Source: Sisyra terminalis
Lineage: Eukaryota > Arthropoda > Insecta > Neuroptera > Sisyridae
NCBI GenBank assembly: GCA_958496175.1
Contig: OY292275.1
Span: 12,896,001 to 12,960,000 of the forward strand
Direction: 5' to 3'
Length of the DNA stretch: 64,000 bases
The notes beneath the pieces were generated by a model. That model searched no databases and was not told where the DNA came from. It saw only the letters and a program-made list of their open reading frames with translations. Below are positions 22,046 to 30,965 of this stretch, piece by piece; position 1 is the first letter of the stretch, and each line of letters opens with the position of its first letter. The position numbers were made by a program, and so were the translations under genes.

Positions 22046-22737
22046 GGGTTACTAGGAAAAAATGATCTATTTTAACAAATTTTTTCCCATATAAAAAATA
22101 AAATATTTTATTTAAACTTTTTACTGTCTTAAGTCAACACATTTGATAAAGAATTTCTGAAATGTTCTTAAAAAAATATGTGAAACTTCGAAATTGCGAC
22201 GTCATTTCCAGTGTCTACGTTGACAGCAGAACTCATGAAAGGATCATCCGTGAAAACTAGTGAAAAAAAAATCGTGTTTTAGTTAAGACCATTAAGATCA
22301 CAAACTAGAACTTGGACGAAAGAAAAAAAACAGTGAAAATTGGATTTTTGGTACACATTTTTACAAAAAAAATGGAAATTTCATCGAAATATGCTGTACA
22401 TTTTTTGTCCTTTAAATATTTGTAATAGAAAAAAATTCTTCGTCCAAATCCTTGTGAATTATATCTCGAAGAAATGGGTAAAATTTCATCAAAATCGGTT
22501 GAGTAGTTCTCGAGAAATTTTGAAAACCGATTTTAGAAACACAGTTTCGAGAAAAACGCGACAATAAACGAGCAGCTGCATCTATATACCTGCGGCATAC
22601 TGAGCTTCCCAAAGCTGTATTTCCGAAACTATTGCTCGAATCAACTTGAAAATTTAGGAGAATATTCTAAAGATATTGTAGAAATTAATAAAATAATAAA
22701 AAATTGATGTTCGATGCCATAAAAATCATGTAACCCC
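22046..22737. mobile_element. Nested insertion, ~692 bp, GGGTTAC termini
   Basis: Absent from the related element at 4785-5160 and bounded by short inverted termini GGGTTAC and GTAACCC. The interior contains AAATTTCATCAAAATCGGTT and GAGTAGTTCTCGAGAAATTT, sequences of a type often found in insect DNA transposons. Flanks (TTAGA left, TTGAGA right) suggest a short target duplication, but its length cannot be fixed. Superfamily unassigned; open frames inside are short and overlap on both strands. Confidence 0.6.
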
Positions 22738-22877
22738 TTGAGAAGAGAATGAGTAGAAAGAAGTATTAGAAACACTATTTAGGAATCAGTAGTATTCGTT
22801 GTAGAATAGATGCGTGTTTAATTTTAAATTCAAGTTTCATTGTCTGTTAAATTTTTAGTACACACTTTTAATCAAAA

Positions 22878-23295
22878 TAGGTTTTTTTTCGCTGACTTTG
22901 AACAGTTATACTGTGTATACAATATATTGAATATATTGCGGTCCAATTTATGTAGTATAATTTAATATAATAATATATAAAAATCATACCATAAACATAA
23001 ATTTGAACTGAAGCTCAAACAAAAATATTTGTGACGTATTGCCTAGATACGTATTTCGATTTCCAAACAATCTTCCTCAGTGATCATCAAGTAGTTTGGA
23101 TCACTCCGGAGTGATCCAAACTACTTTATGAGGAAGATTGCTTAGCAATCGAAATACGTACCTGGGCAATACGTCACAAATACTTTTGTTTAAACTTCTG
23201 TTCAAATGTATGTTTATGGTATGATTTTTATATATTACAATATTAAATTATACTACATAAATTGGACCGCAATATATTCTATATATTGTATACAC
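22878..23295. mobile_element. Hammerhead-bearing palindromic element with 21-bp target duplication
   Basis: Arms of about 185 bp run from ACTGTGTATACAATATAT to its inverse ATATATTGTATACACAGT, meeting near 23100. It is flanked by a 21-bp direct repeat beginning AGTACACACTTTTAAT at 22857-22877 and 23296-23316, with one difference. About 31 bases at the left end (TAGGTTTTTTTTCGCTGACT onward) lie outside the palindrome, making the element asymmetric. The related hAT copy near 5040 shows the site without the insertion. The long duplication fits target-primed retrotransposition better than a cut-and-paste transposase. Confidence 0.78.
23045..23081 (-). ncRNA. Hammerhead-like motif with TACGTA stem III
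   Basis: On the minus strand: CTGAGGA, one extra A, a weak stem II GATT/AATC, GAAA, the six-base self-complementary TACGTA in the stem III position, then TC. The opposite arm (about 23124-23160, plus) has ATGAGGA and CC in the corresponding places and looks inactive. Stem I is poorly supported beyond the first pair. Conserved bases are present on this arm, but efficiency would be doubtful. Confidence 0.4.
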
Positions 23296-23408
23296 AGTAC
23301 ACACTTTTAATTAAAAGAATTGAAATTTATCTAAAAAATTATTTAAAATGTCTGTGATCGACTGTCGACCTGTTCGCGATCGATCATTTGCTCATCCTTG
23401 GGTTAACA

Positions 23409-26300
23409 TTAAAATTGACGACTTCTGTAAGATTGTCACATTTTTTGTTCGGTATCCCTCATCTGTAGTATATCTATGAAAACCTGGAAACTGTAATTTC
23501 ATGAAAGCTCAATTCACTGACAATACCGCTGGTTATTGAATGAAGTTACTAATTAATAATCGTTAATGTGAACAGCTACCATAAATTCGGTGTCATTTCG
23601 TGGATAATTAGTTAAGTTTTTGCACGAATTGAATACGTCCGTACACATGTTGGTGGTGGATTGATATAAAGAGTGACATAGATGAATATGGGGTGTATTT
23701 TGAATTCGTCGTGATGTCTGAATGTGTTTTCTGTGACGCTTTGGAAGCTTGCTATTATATTCTTTGCAGTCATCAATTCAGTGATGCAGACTAATTTAGT
23801 ACTTGATGAAACGTTCTTTCAGCCACATGCACTCGGCATCGACGACAAACATTCCCGGCTCTAATGGCCTGCCTTGTGATTCCCGAATTTGTATCTGCCA
23901 CAGCTTTACAAAATAATATACCCGTCGTTATGTGTACGATTGGCTCATAAACGTAGCGTAATAACGAGAATTCTCAACTATCTTACCATAGAACGGGTTG
24001 TAACTTTTCACGAGCTTCTTTATGTCGTAATTTTTGCCCAATTTACATTTACGATTACTCGCCTATATCGTCATCTCTAATGCAAGCTCTCCTCTTCCAT
24101 TGTTCACTCGGTACCGAGAAAAATATCTTGGCTATTATCTAAGCAGAAGATCGCATTAATTTCCGCAAATGACAAGCCCGAGCTTTTAAAATTTGAATCA
24201 ACCCCCCATGAATTATTACTGCATTAGTTCACTCAACTTGTCGCAAACTCATTGATACCAGCATATACACATTTAGAGAACACGCCAAAATATTGGAATA
24301 CTTATATTCTCTTCCAATATATATGAGACGTGAAAATAATGCAAAGAACCGTACGAAAGCTCGCAAGCTGTCAAAATATTATTGAATTCGTATGATTCTA
24401 CTTTTTCGCATATAAAATACCCGGGGGATATTTAGAGATTGCAAACTTGTTATATAAATCATAGCCTTTTCTCACTTTTCTCCACATTTTATTTGTGTCA
24501 ATTTACAAGACTTATCATGCGTGCGTAAAATATTATTGAAATCATTTATAATAATATTTCAAACATAATATTGGCGATGTTAGTGGATGCAAATTCACGA
24601 TAACTTCATTTCTGATAAATTTCTACACTACATTTTTTACTTGTAAATAAGTAACACATTTTATATTTTCAACGGAAGTTTCAATATAATATTTTTATTG
24701 ATATCAATTTTCTCATACAAAGACGATTCCCAACTTTCGCTGTTGTTCAATACTTTTTTTTTGAAATCTGCAATACTTAAACAAGGACAGCCCATCATTG
24801 GATCCCTAAACACCAAATTATTTTAAGGTTTGGAGTACCCAGTTTTATTTAGGATTCAAAGAAAAAAAAATTATCTTCTATATATCTTGACCAGAGTGCC
24901 ATTTATTTCTTAAGTCGAAATTAGTTACAGTACATACTATCTTAAGTGTATTTATGATAGTTTGGCTTTCAATATGTGAAAAGCTTGTAATAGGTTTCGC
25001 TTTAGAAAATCATTGCTCACTAATATAAGGTGGAAATGTTTACTTTGGCTCTTTAAACAGATCACCTGAGCTTAAATTAAAATCCGAAAAATGGACTTAA
25101 GATATTATGCCTTTCAGGTTCATATATAATTCGTGGCATAATGGTACAATGTGGTGAATCAAGATCATATTTGTTGAACCTCCATCTATAGTTAAATGTC
25201 ATTCTTCGCCAGCACCACCATAAATAGCACCAAAGAGGCCATTGATCTAGTGTAGAAAATAAAATAAATAACAAAAAGAAAGATCACATGATGCTTCCCA
25301 GTTTAACCGTCTATGTTTACGTTTTGCATCAATAAATGTGATATGGTCTTATGTTAATACACCTTCTATCTATAATGCGATGAAAAAATTGGTATATATT
25401 CAGCACATGCTGCTACCTCATGTATTGATCTTCAAAATAATGTTCTGTTTTCTTCTAATTGTAATTTACCGTCGCTTTATAACTACCATGGTCTTTAGCG
25501 ACTCTAGGGTTTATAAAAATTTGTAATCGAGGAATATCGAAAATTTCTTCGATACGAAGATTAAATCCAACGCCTACCAGTTTTGGAACGGACCCCTAAA
25601 TCACTTGGCCACCAGTAGGCTAATATTCATTTGAAGCAGTCTTCGAATTAATATTGTCTAAGTTGGAAAACTAAAACTGAAATATCAAAAGCACTTGGTA
25701 AAGCGATATAGAGTGCTGCATTATAAGGATCGAAATATAAACTATTAAAAATAAAAAAGGAAATATACTAACACTGAATGTTGTTTTGAAGAAAAATAGA
25801 GGCGTACATAAAGATCAATAAGGTAAGAATGTTCATTTGATGTGTTAACCACAAGAAAAGCTAGTTGGATCACATTCTGAGAAAGAACGAACTCCTATTA
25901 AATACGCCGTTTATTTTGAAAGTGAGTTAAATCCATTTCAAGAACAATCCCTATAGTATTATCATTTTTAACCATAGGAATATAAAATACTAAAGAGGAG
26001 GGAATAACTGGCGTTTTTGTTAACAACTAAAGAGAAATCAGTAATTTCTAATAACTTAACAGTTAAACAATTAACATACTTTGTTCTAGTTACAAGAAGA
26101 AGAATCACCATATAGATCGTCTTTGAAATGGGCTTACGCCACTTTCAAAATAAATGAGTCAAATGTCAGAAATGCAAAACAAAAAGCACCTAGAAAAAAT
26201 AAATAAGAATTTAATTCCTAGATCTGCAAAAGATGCATGAACTCCACCCTGAGCTCTAGGAGCCTACTAGAAACAATCACTACTAAAAGGGGAGTAGGTA
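23409..26300. other. No gene seen; moderate-G+C patch at 23.6-24.3 kb
   Basis: About 23600-24300 is less A+T-rich than the surroundings and looks like single-copy sequence with only short frames. It could be a regulatory or conserved non-coding block, but nothing in it identifies a function. The remainder is AT-rich with no recognised features. Confidence 0.3.
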
Positions 26301-26310
26301 GAAAAGCATA

Positions 26311-26781
26311 CACAGTAGAATCTCTATAAGTCGATCTCCTATAACTCGAAAAAATTGGCAACTTGAAGTCATCCAGTGCTCCCTTGCAAAACTTCTATAA
26401 GTCGAAAAAAATCAGTATTTCAAAAGTGGTACATTTAGTAATTCAAACTTAACCAGACAAGGATAGTTCCTATAAGCCCAAAAAAAAAAATTACTGCATT
26501 CCCTAACTCAAAAATGTTTGTTTTGTTCTTCTGTATAACTCGTGATATACTATACGCTATGAACTTGGGATCGACTGGAATTGCAGCAGAAATTTACTCG
26601 ACACCAATTTCATTTTTAATACCAAAATAATGATTTACGTTTTAAAAAAAAAAGGAATAAAATTTCTAATTTAAAATTTTAGGTATATGTATATTATACA
26701 CATAGAACTACCACGTATGGTTTTCCAAATTAAACTTAATTTTATTTCCTTTGCGATTCGATTTAACGAGATTCCACTGTG
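26311..26781. mobile_element. pogo/Tigger-like MITE, TA target duplication
   Basis: Termini CACAGTAGAATCTCTATAAG and TTTAACGAGATTCCACTGTG are imperfect inverted repeats of the CAGTRGAATCTC type seen in pogo/Tigger elements. TA dinucleotides flank both ends (26309-26310 and 26782-26783), as expected for the Tc1/mariner superfamily. Inside, several repeats of TATAACTCGAAAAA / TATAAGTCGAAAAA occur near the left end. 471 bp with no transposase, so mobilised in trans. It lies about 440 bp past the stop codon of the helicase gene. Confidence 0.8.
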
Positions 26782-27131
26782 TATTGCTTTCATAAATTGG
26801 TAACCATGAGTAATAAAGTGAAATCGCTTATACCAGCTTATACTAGAAAAATGAAATTAAGAAAGCAAGATGTACCTATACGACCAAGAAAAATATAGAC
26901 ATCATTTTAAGAATGGGGAACGTTTAACGATAGATCTAATGATATGCTTAAGTATGAAAAAAATGAGGAAAATGCAAATTTCCAGAAACCGAATTGTAGA
27001 AAAAGTAACAGCATAAAGCACAATGTTTGCTCAATATATTTACTTCCCTATATTTTCAATATTATATTCAACATTGACACATAACTACAATTTTTTTAGT
27101 CAATAGCATCACATTCACTTTAGGTATTTAC

Positions 27132-27137
27132 TTTATT
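27132..27137 (-). terminator. Candidate polyadenylation signal for the helicase gene
   Basis: AATAAA on the minus strand (TTTATT on the plus), about 80 bases beyond the stop codon at 27218-27220. Position and sequence fit a standard metazoan cleavage and polyadenylation signal. In such AT-rich DNA the hexamer also occurs often by chance. Confidence 0.5.
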
Positions 27138-27217
27138 CCAATTTTATAAATTTAGATATTAAATTCAACTTAAAAATTACACTTAAAACTAGTTATAATA
27201 ATTAAACTGCACGATTA

Positions 27218-28993
27218 TTATTTACTACTGGTCGACTCATACTTGCGTTTGATTTTTTTCTGTTTTTTCTTCTCCAAAAGAGCTTTGTTTTGAATGATTT
27301 CTTTGCTGAGTGTCAAAGCTTTTTGAAACTTTTCTTCAAGTTTGGATTTAATTTGTTCCAAGTCCAACGTTATATGTTCCAGGGTAACCATTTTTCCGAG
27401 CATTTTTTTAAAGTTACACTCTTGTTTTGGGAGTAAAAGCGTTATGGCTATTCCTGGCTGTCCAGCTCGACTTGTACGACCAACACGATGTACGTAAGTC
27501 TCGAGGTATTTTGCAGGATTGAACGATAGAACACAATCGATATTTGGTATATCGATACCACGCGCTAATGCATCCGTAGAAATAAGAACATCGATTTCTC
27601 CATTTTCAAACTTCTTTAATGTGGCCATTCGATTTTTTTTATCCAGAGAACTCAAGCTTCCTACAGTGAATTCATTTTGAGCCATTTGGCCAAGAACGAG
27701 AGCTAATCGTTGAGCTTCAATTTTAGTAAGAGCAAAACATAGCACTCGATTAAATTTACGAGTAGTTATTAAGTAGTAAACTAGAATAGTTTTTTCATAG
27801 ATATTACAAATGCAATATTCGTTGGTCAGTCCATTGGGAATCGTGTATTGTTCCTCAGCAGTAAATAAAATTGGTTTCAGTAAACCAATACGAGCTAATT
27901 TTTCTGGATCTGTAGTCATTGTGGCTGAAACAAGAATTTTTTGTGGAAGATTAGGATGTATTTCCAAATTCTTTAAATTAATGTTTTTTGGTCGTAGCAT
28001 AATGTTTTTCATTTCGGAATGCCGATGAAGATGATAAATCCAAAAATGTTTTTCCTGCTCCATCATCCGGTCTGCTTCATCCAAAACTAAAAATTTTAAA
28101 TGGTGCAAACTGAATCCTGGAGTTGAATGTAAATGCTCGACTAATCTTCCAGGGGTTGTGACGATAATATTCGATTTACAAGTCAAGTTTTGACCATTTT
28201 TTTCAATTAAGTTTTTCTGTTCGACTTCCAAAGGAATAAATCCAGAAAGTAGTATCACTTTTAGGTGGGTTCCAGTAGTAAATTTTAAAATTTGACTATA
28301 AATTTGGCTGGCTAGTTCTTGGACGGGTGCAATAACGACAACTTCAATTCCGAAACAATATTCCTTTCTTAGAACTGATATTATTGGTACCACGTAGGCT
28401 AAAGTTTTGCCACTACCGGTTGTGGCTGATATGCAAATATCTTTTCTCCAGAATGGTTTTGGTTTTTGATTTTCTTTGATGATATACGGAATGACTGCTG
28501 TTTGAATTGGAAAGTAATGAGTTATATTATTTTCACGAAGGACATTTTGGCAATGTTCGTCAACCATAGAAAGACTATGGATTTCAGACGTTAAACTCTG
28601 CAAATTTCCGTGAACAATATAGGGATGAGCAAGCCATCGAGGTAAAAATCTCTTCACTTTTTTCCTCTTTGCACACAAATCTTCACCCAATATTTGAAAT
28701 TGAATTTTTTCTTCTACCTTTTGATTAACGTTCTCATCTTCAGTGCACAAATTTAGTGTTTTGACCAACTGATTTTCCTGGGTTTGCTCTGAATAATTTT
28801 TCGATTCATCTTTAGATATGGTGGATAACAATTTTTTTGGGAGAGGAAATTGTTTCAAATATTTCAATTCTTCACGTTTACGTCTTCGTTTTTCTGATTT
28901 TCGTAACAGTTTATTCCGAAGACTTATTTCAGTGGTTTCGGCATCAATATCAACATCGTCTTCGTTATATCTTTCAATTAGAAATAGTGACAT
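27218..28993 (-). CDS. DEAD-box ATP-dependent RNA helicase, DDX51/Dbp73D type
   Basis: 591 residues, start ATG at 28993-28991, stop TAA at 27220-27218, no intron. Family role: a nucleolar helicase remodelling pre-60S ribosomal RNA (yeast Dbp6, vertebrate DDX51, fly Dbp73D). Motifs in order: Q-motif FPIQTAVIP (161-169), Walker A ATTGSGKT (190-197), Ia PVQELA (223-228; usually PTRELA), Ib TPGRL (280-284), DEAD box LDEADRM (304-310), SAT (356-358), V STDALARGID (472-481), VI HRVGRTSRAG (502-511). DDX51-specific signs are RWLAHPYIV before the core, TPGFSLHHLKFL preceding DEAD, and a Lys-rich tail (EKKKQKKIKRK). The N-terminus (MSLFLIERYNEDD then a basic stretch) is short compared with vertebrate DDX51. 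All catalytic residues are kept, so it appears functional. Lack of introns could mean an ancestral single-exon gene or a retrocopy. Confidence 0.93.
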   Translation of the reverse strand: MSLFLIERYNEDDVDIDAETTEISLRNKLLRKSEKRRRKREELKYLKQFPLPKKLLSTISKDESKNYSEQTQENQLVKTLNLCTEDENVNQKVEEKIQFQILGEDLCAKRKKVKRFLPRWLAHPYIVHGNLQSLTSEIHSLSMVDEHCQNVLRENNITHYFPIQTAVIPYIIKENQKPKPFWRKDICISATTGSGKTLAYVVPIISVLRKEYCFGIEVVVIAPVQELASQIYSQILKFTTGTHLKVILLSGFIPLEVEQKNLIEKNGQNLTCKSNIIVTTPGRLVEHLHSTPGFSLHHLKFLVLDEADRMMEQEKHFWIYHLHRHSEMKNIMLRPKNINLKNLEIHPNLPQKILVSATMTTDPEKLARIGLLKPILFTAEEQYTIPNGLTNEYCICNIYEKTILVYYLITTRKFNRVLCFALTKIEAQRLALVLGQMAQNEFTVGSLSSLDKKNRMATLKKFENGEIDVLISTDALARGIDIPNIDCVLSFNPAKYLETYVHRVGRTSRAGQPGIAITLLLPKQECNFKKMLGKMVTLEHITLDLEQIKSKLEEKFQKALTLSKEIIQNKALLEKKKQKKIKRKYESTSSK

Positions 28994-29930
28994 GTTATAC
29001 TTTTTTTATTAAAATTGATTATTTCAGGTTATTTTTGTGTTAAGAAATGAGCATTTCGCAGATGTTTGGATAGTTAATAATGGCTTCATATTCGTGTCAG
29101 CAAAATTTTCAAATCAAGTTGTTCGTGGAAACAAAAAAAAAAAGAAAAACAAAAAAAGACAAGTAAGTTTATGAGAAAGTGAAAAAGTCAATGTTGAAAT
29201 ATTTTATATACTCTTTGTGCTTGAAACAATAAGGTAAAAGCAATGATGATGTTGCGTTTTTCGATGACCAGTTATTTCTTTTATTTTTTGCTTAGACCCC
29301 AACTCTATATTGTTAAACTGGCAATGAATTTTTGAATAAACTGCCAATAAAAATCACTTGTTGATCATTTTTGTACTGAAAAGCTATTAATTTTATTAAT
29401 ATTTAATCAAATTAACTGCTAACTTAAATACTGTTAGTTGATTTCCACCACCGTCTTCAAAACCGACACTGTTTTAACGATTTTTTTAGCTTTTGGATTA
29501 TAAATTGTTGAGATAATGTCAGATTATGTTCTCAAACTAGTTGCAAATTTTTTTTTTTTGAATTTTAAAAACAAATTAAGTTTTCGAAATAATTTGAATT
29601 ATTTTTAATAATTGGTGCACGTTGGTCCACTGTTTTATAAGAGTTTGATGATCACATTTGCAGAGCTTTAAGAAGCTGCAAAAAACTGATCTAAAGTTGG
29701 CAATTAAATAGTAGCCAGATGGAAAAATTCAATAAAAAATGTGGAACTATTAAAAAAACATATACTTGGCAGTTAGAACAATCAAACATGCTTCAAAATT
29801 ATTCAATTGATTTAAACGCACATGGCTTTTTAATTCAATAAACTTCTATTTTGAATTTCTATATTTTCTAGTAGAACATTAGATAGAGAATCATAAACAG
29901 CTCAGTGGAATAAATTCGAACTTTACAATA
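28994..29930. other. Upstream region of the helicase gene, no other gene
   Basis: Contains the presumed promoter and 5' leader of the minus-strand helicase. A TATATAAAAT box (about 29203-29212, minus orientation) lies about 210 bases before the start codon but is not clearly better than other AT-rich matches. No divergent gene was seen. Confidence 0.3.
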
Positions 29931-30230
29931 TCTAATGTAACAGCAATTATAATATTTTCTAGTTATACGTAAACTTCTAGGGGCTAGGTGGTTCCAGTTA
30001 TATAGGTAGGAAAATTTTTGAATCATGTTCCTTTTAGGTCGGTCAATAACTGGCAACTTCGCATTTTAAACTTTGTTTTGAATTTAATTAGAAAATAAAT
30101 CGGTCCATAATGAAAATTAAGCCACAAAAGAGAAAAATATACCATATTAGGTAAAACTTCAGATCCTTGGTGACAACAGATTAATACAAATTATCAGAGG
30201 ACTAGGATCAAAATAAGCAATTAAAACTCG

Positions 30231-30265
30231 CGACGTTTCGGCCCCATTATTGAGCCTTCCTCAGG
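30231..30265 (-). ncRNA. Hammerhead-like motif, family A left arm
   Basis: Minus strand: CCTGAGGA, extra A, stem II GGC.../GCC with a long loop, GAAA, then CG as the whole stem III, TC and G. Stem III is only a self-complementary CG, so a monomer could not fold it. Base 7 of the core is G instead of U. Likely a weak or inactive variant. Confidence 0.4.
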
Positions 30266-30637
30266 TGTTTATAAACAATCGCTTTAACTTTGTCAACAAT
30301 AATCCTTGTCATGATTCATTTTTAATAGATATGGTACAGTTAATAAAAGTAATAATAAAAACTTCCAGGATACATAAAAATTCAATAAAAAATAATTAAA
30401 AATTAGTTATAAATGATACTCTTTAAACTTAACCATTTCATGCGGTTCAGAGTCTCAACAATGCTGAGTGATTAGGTTAAAAGAGTATAATTTTTAACTA
30501 ATTTTTAATTATTTTTTATTGAATTTTTATGTATCCTGGAAGTTTTAATTATTACTTTTTACAACTGTACCGTATCTATAAAAATGAATCATGACAAGGA
30601 TTATTGTTGACAAAGTTAAAACGATTGTTTATGAATG

Positions 30638-30672
30638 CCTGAGGAAGGCTCAATAAAGGGGCCGAAACGTCA
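30638..30672 (+). ncRNA. Hammerhead-like motif, family A right arm
   Basis: CCTGAGGA at 30638-30645, extra A, GGC.../GCC stem II, GAAA at 30664-30667, CG, TC, then A in place of the usual G after the cleavage site. It is the mirror of the 30231-30265 motif with a few differences. Probably impaired. Confidence 0.35.
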
Positions 30673-30965
30673 CGAGTAAAAATCAAGTTTTAACTGCTTA
30701 TTTTTATCCTAGTCCTCTGAGAATTTGTATTAATCTGATACCATATTAGAATCGAATTAACACAAAAACCGCAAATAGAATAAAAAACAAAGTTGAAAAT
30801 GCAACGTTATCAAATACTGACCGACCTAAAAGGGACTTCAGCCAAAATTTGTATAATTTATCTTTATATTCCAATTAATAAGTCCGTAATTTCAGTAACC
30901 ATTGCAAATGTGATATTATTGGTACAATTTAAAATATTTGATAGAAACAATGATTTAATGAAATT

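Larger units (their letters stand above)
21939..23400. mobile_element. hAT-like element with two nested insertions, 8-bp target duplication
   Basis: Starts CAGGGATAGGCAAAC and ends TTTGCTCATCCTTG (imperfect inverted repeats, hAT-type CAGGG start). It is flanked by GGTTAACA at 21931-21938 and 23401-23408, a perfect 8-bp duplication. Subterminal GATCGA-type boxes occur at both ends, as in the shorter relative at 4785-5160. Compared with that relative it carries two extra blocks: 22046-22737 and a hammerhead-bearing palindrome with a 21-bp duplication (22857-23316). The core element without the insertions would be about 330-350 bp. No transposase is encoded. Confidence 0.85.
30151..30737. mobile_element. 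Hammerhead-bearing palindromic retroelement, 12-bp target duplication (family A, full)
   Basis: Flanked by ATACCATATTAG at 30139-30150 and 30738-30749. Arms of about 250 bp are inverted: CAGATTAATACAAATT at the left is matched by AATTTGTATTAATCTG at the right. The left end has 26 extra bases (GTAAAACTTCAGATCCTTGG onward) beyond the right arm, the same type of asymmetry as the 22.9-kb element. Both arms carry a hammerhead-like core. A shorter relative is at 43814-43979. No protein is encoded. Confidence 0.8.
29936..30965. mobile_element. Outer inverted-repeat element hosting a hammerhead palindrome
   Basis: The left arm (about 29936-30085, including AGGTCGGTCAATA and GCATTTTAAACTTTGTTTTG) and right arm (about 30783-30960, including CAAAGTTGAAAATGCAACG and TGACCGACCTAAAAGG) are inverted copies of about 150-180 bp. 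The section 30050-30116 also recurs at 46398-46465 (shared AATCGGTCCATAAT). It is interrupted by the 30151-30737 insertion, which carries its own 12-bp duplication, so this element is the older of the two. Non-coding. Confidence 0.6.

Noticed and set aside
22340..22612. 75- and 66-codon frames on opposite strands
   Set aside because: Both lie within the non-autonomous 22046-22737 insertion and contain no transposase motif.
27810..29043. Open frames antisense to the helicase (27810-28028, 28818-29012, 28837-29043)
   Set aside because: Shadows of the coding strand of the DDX51-like gene.
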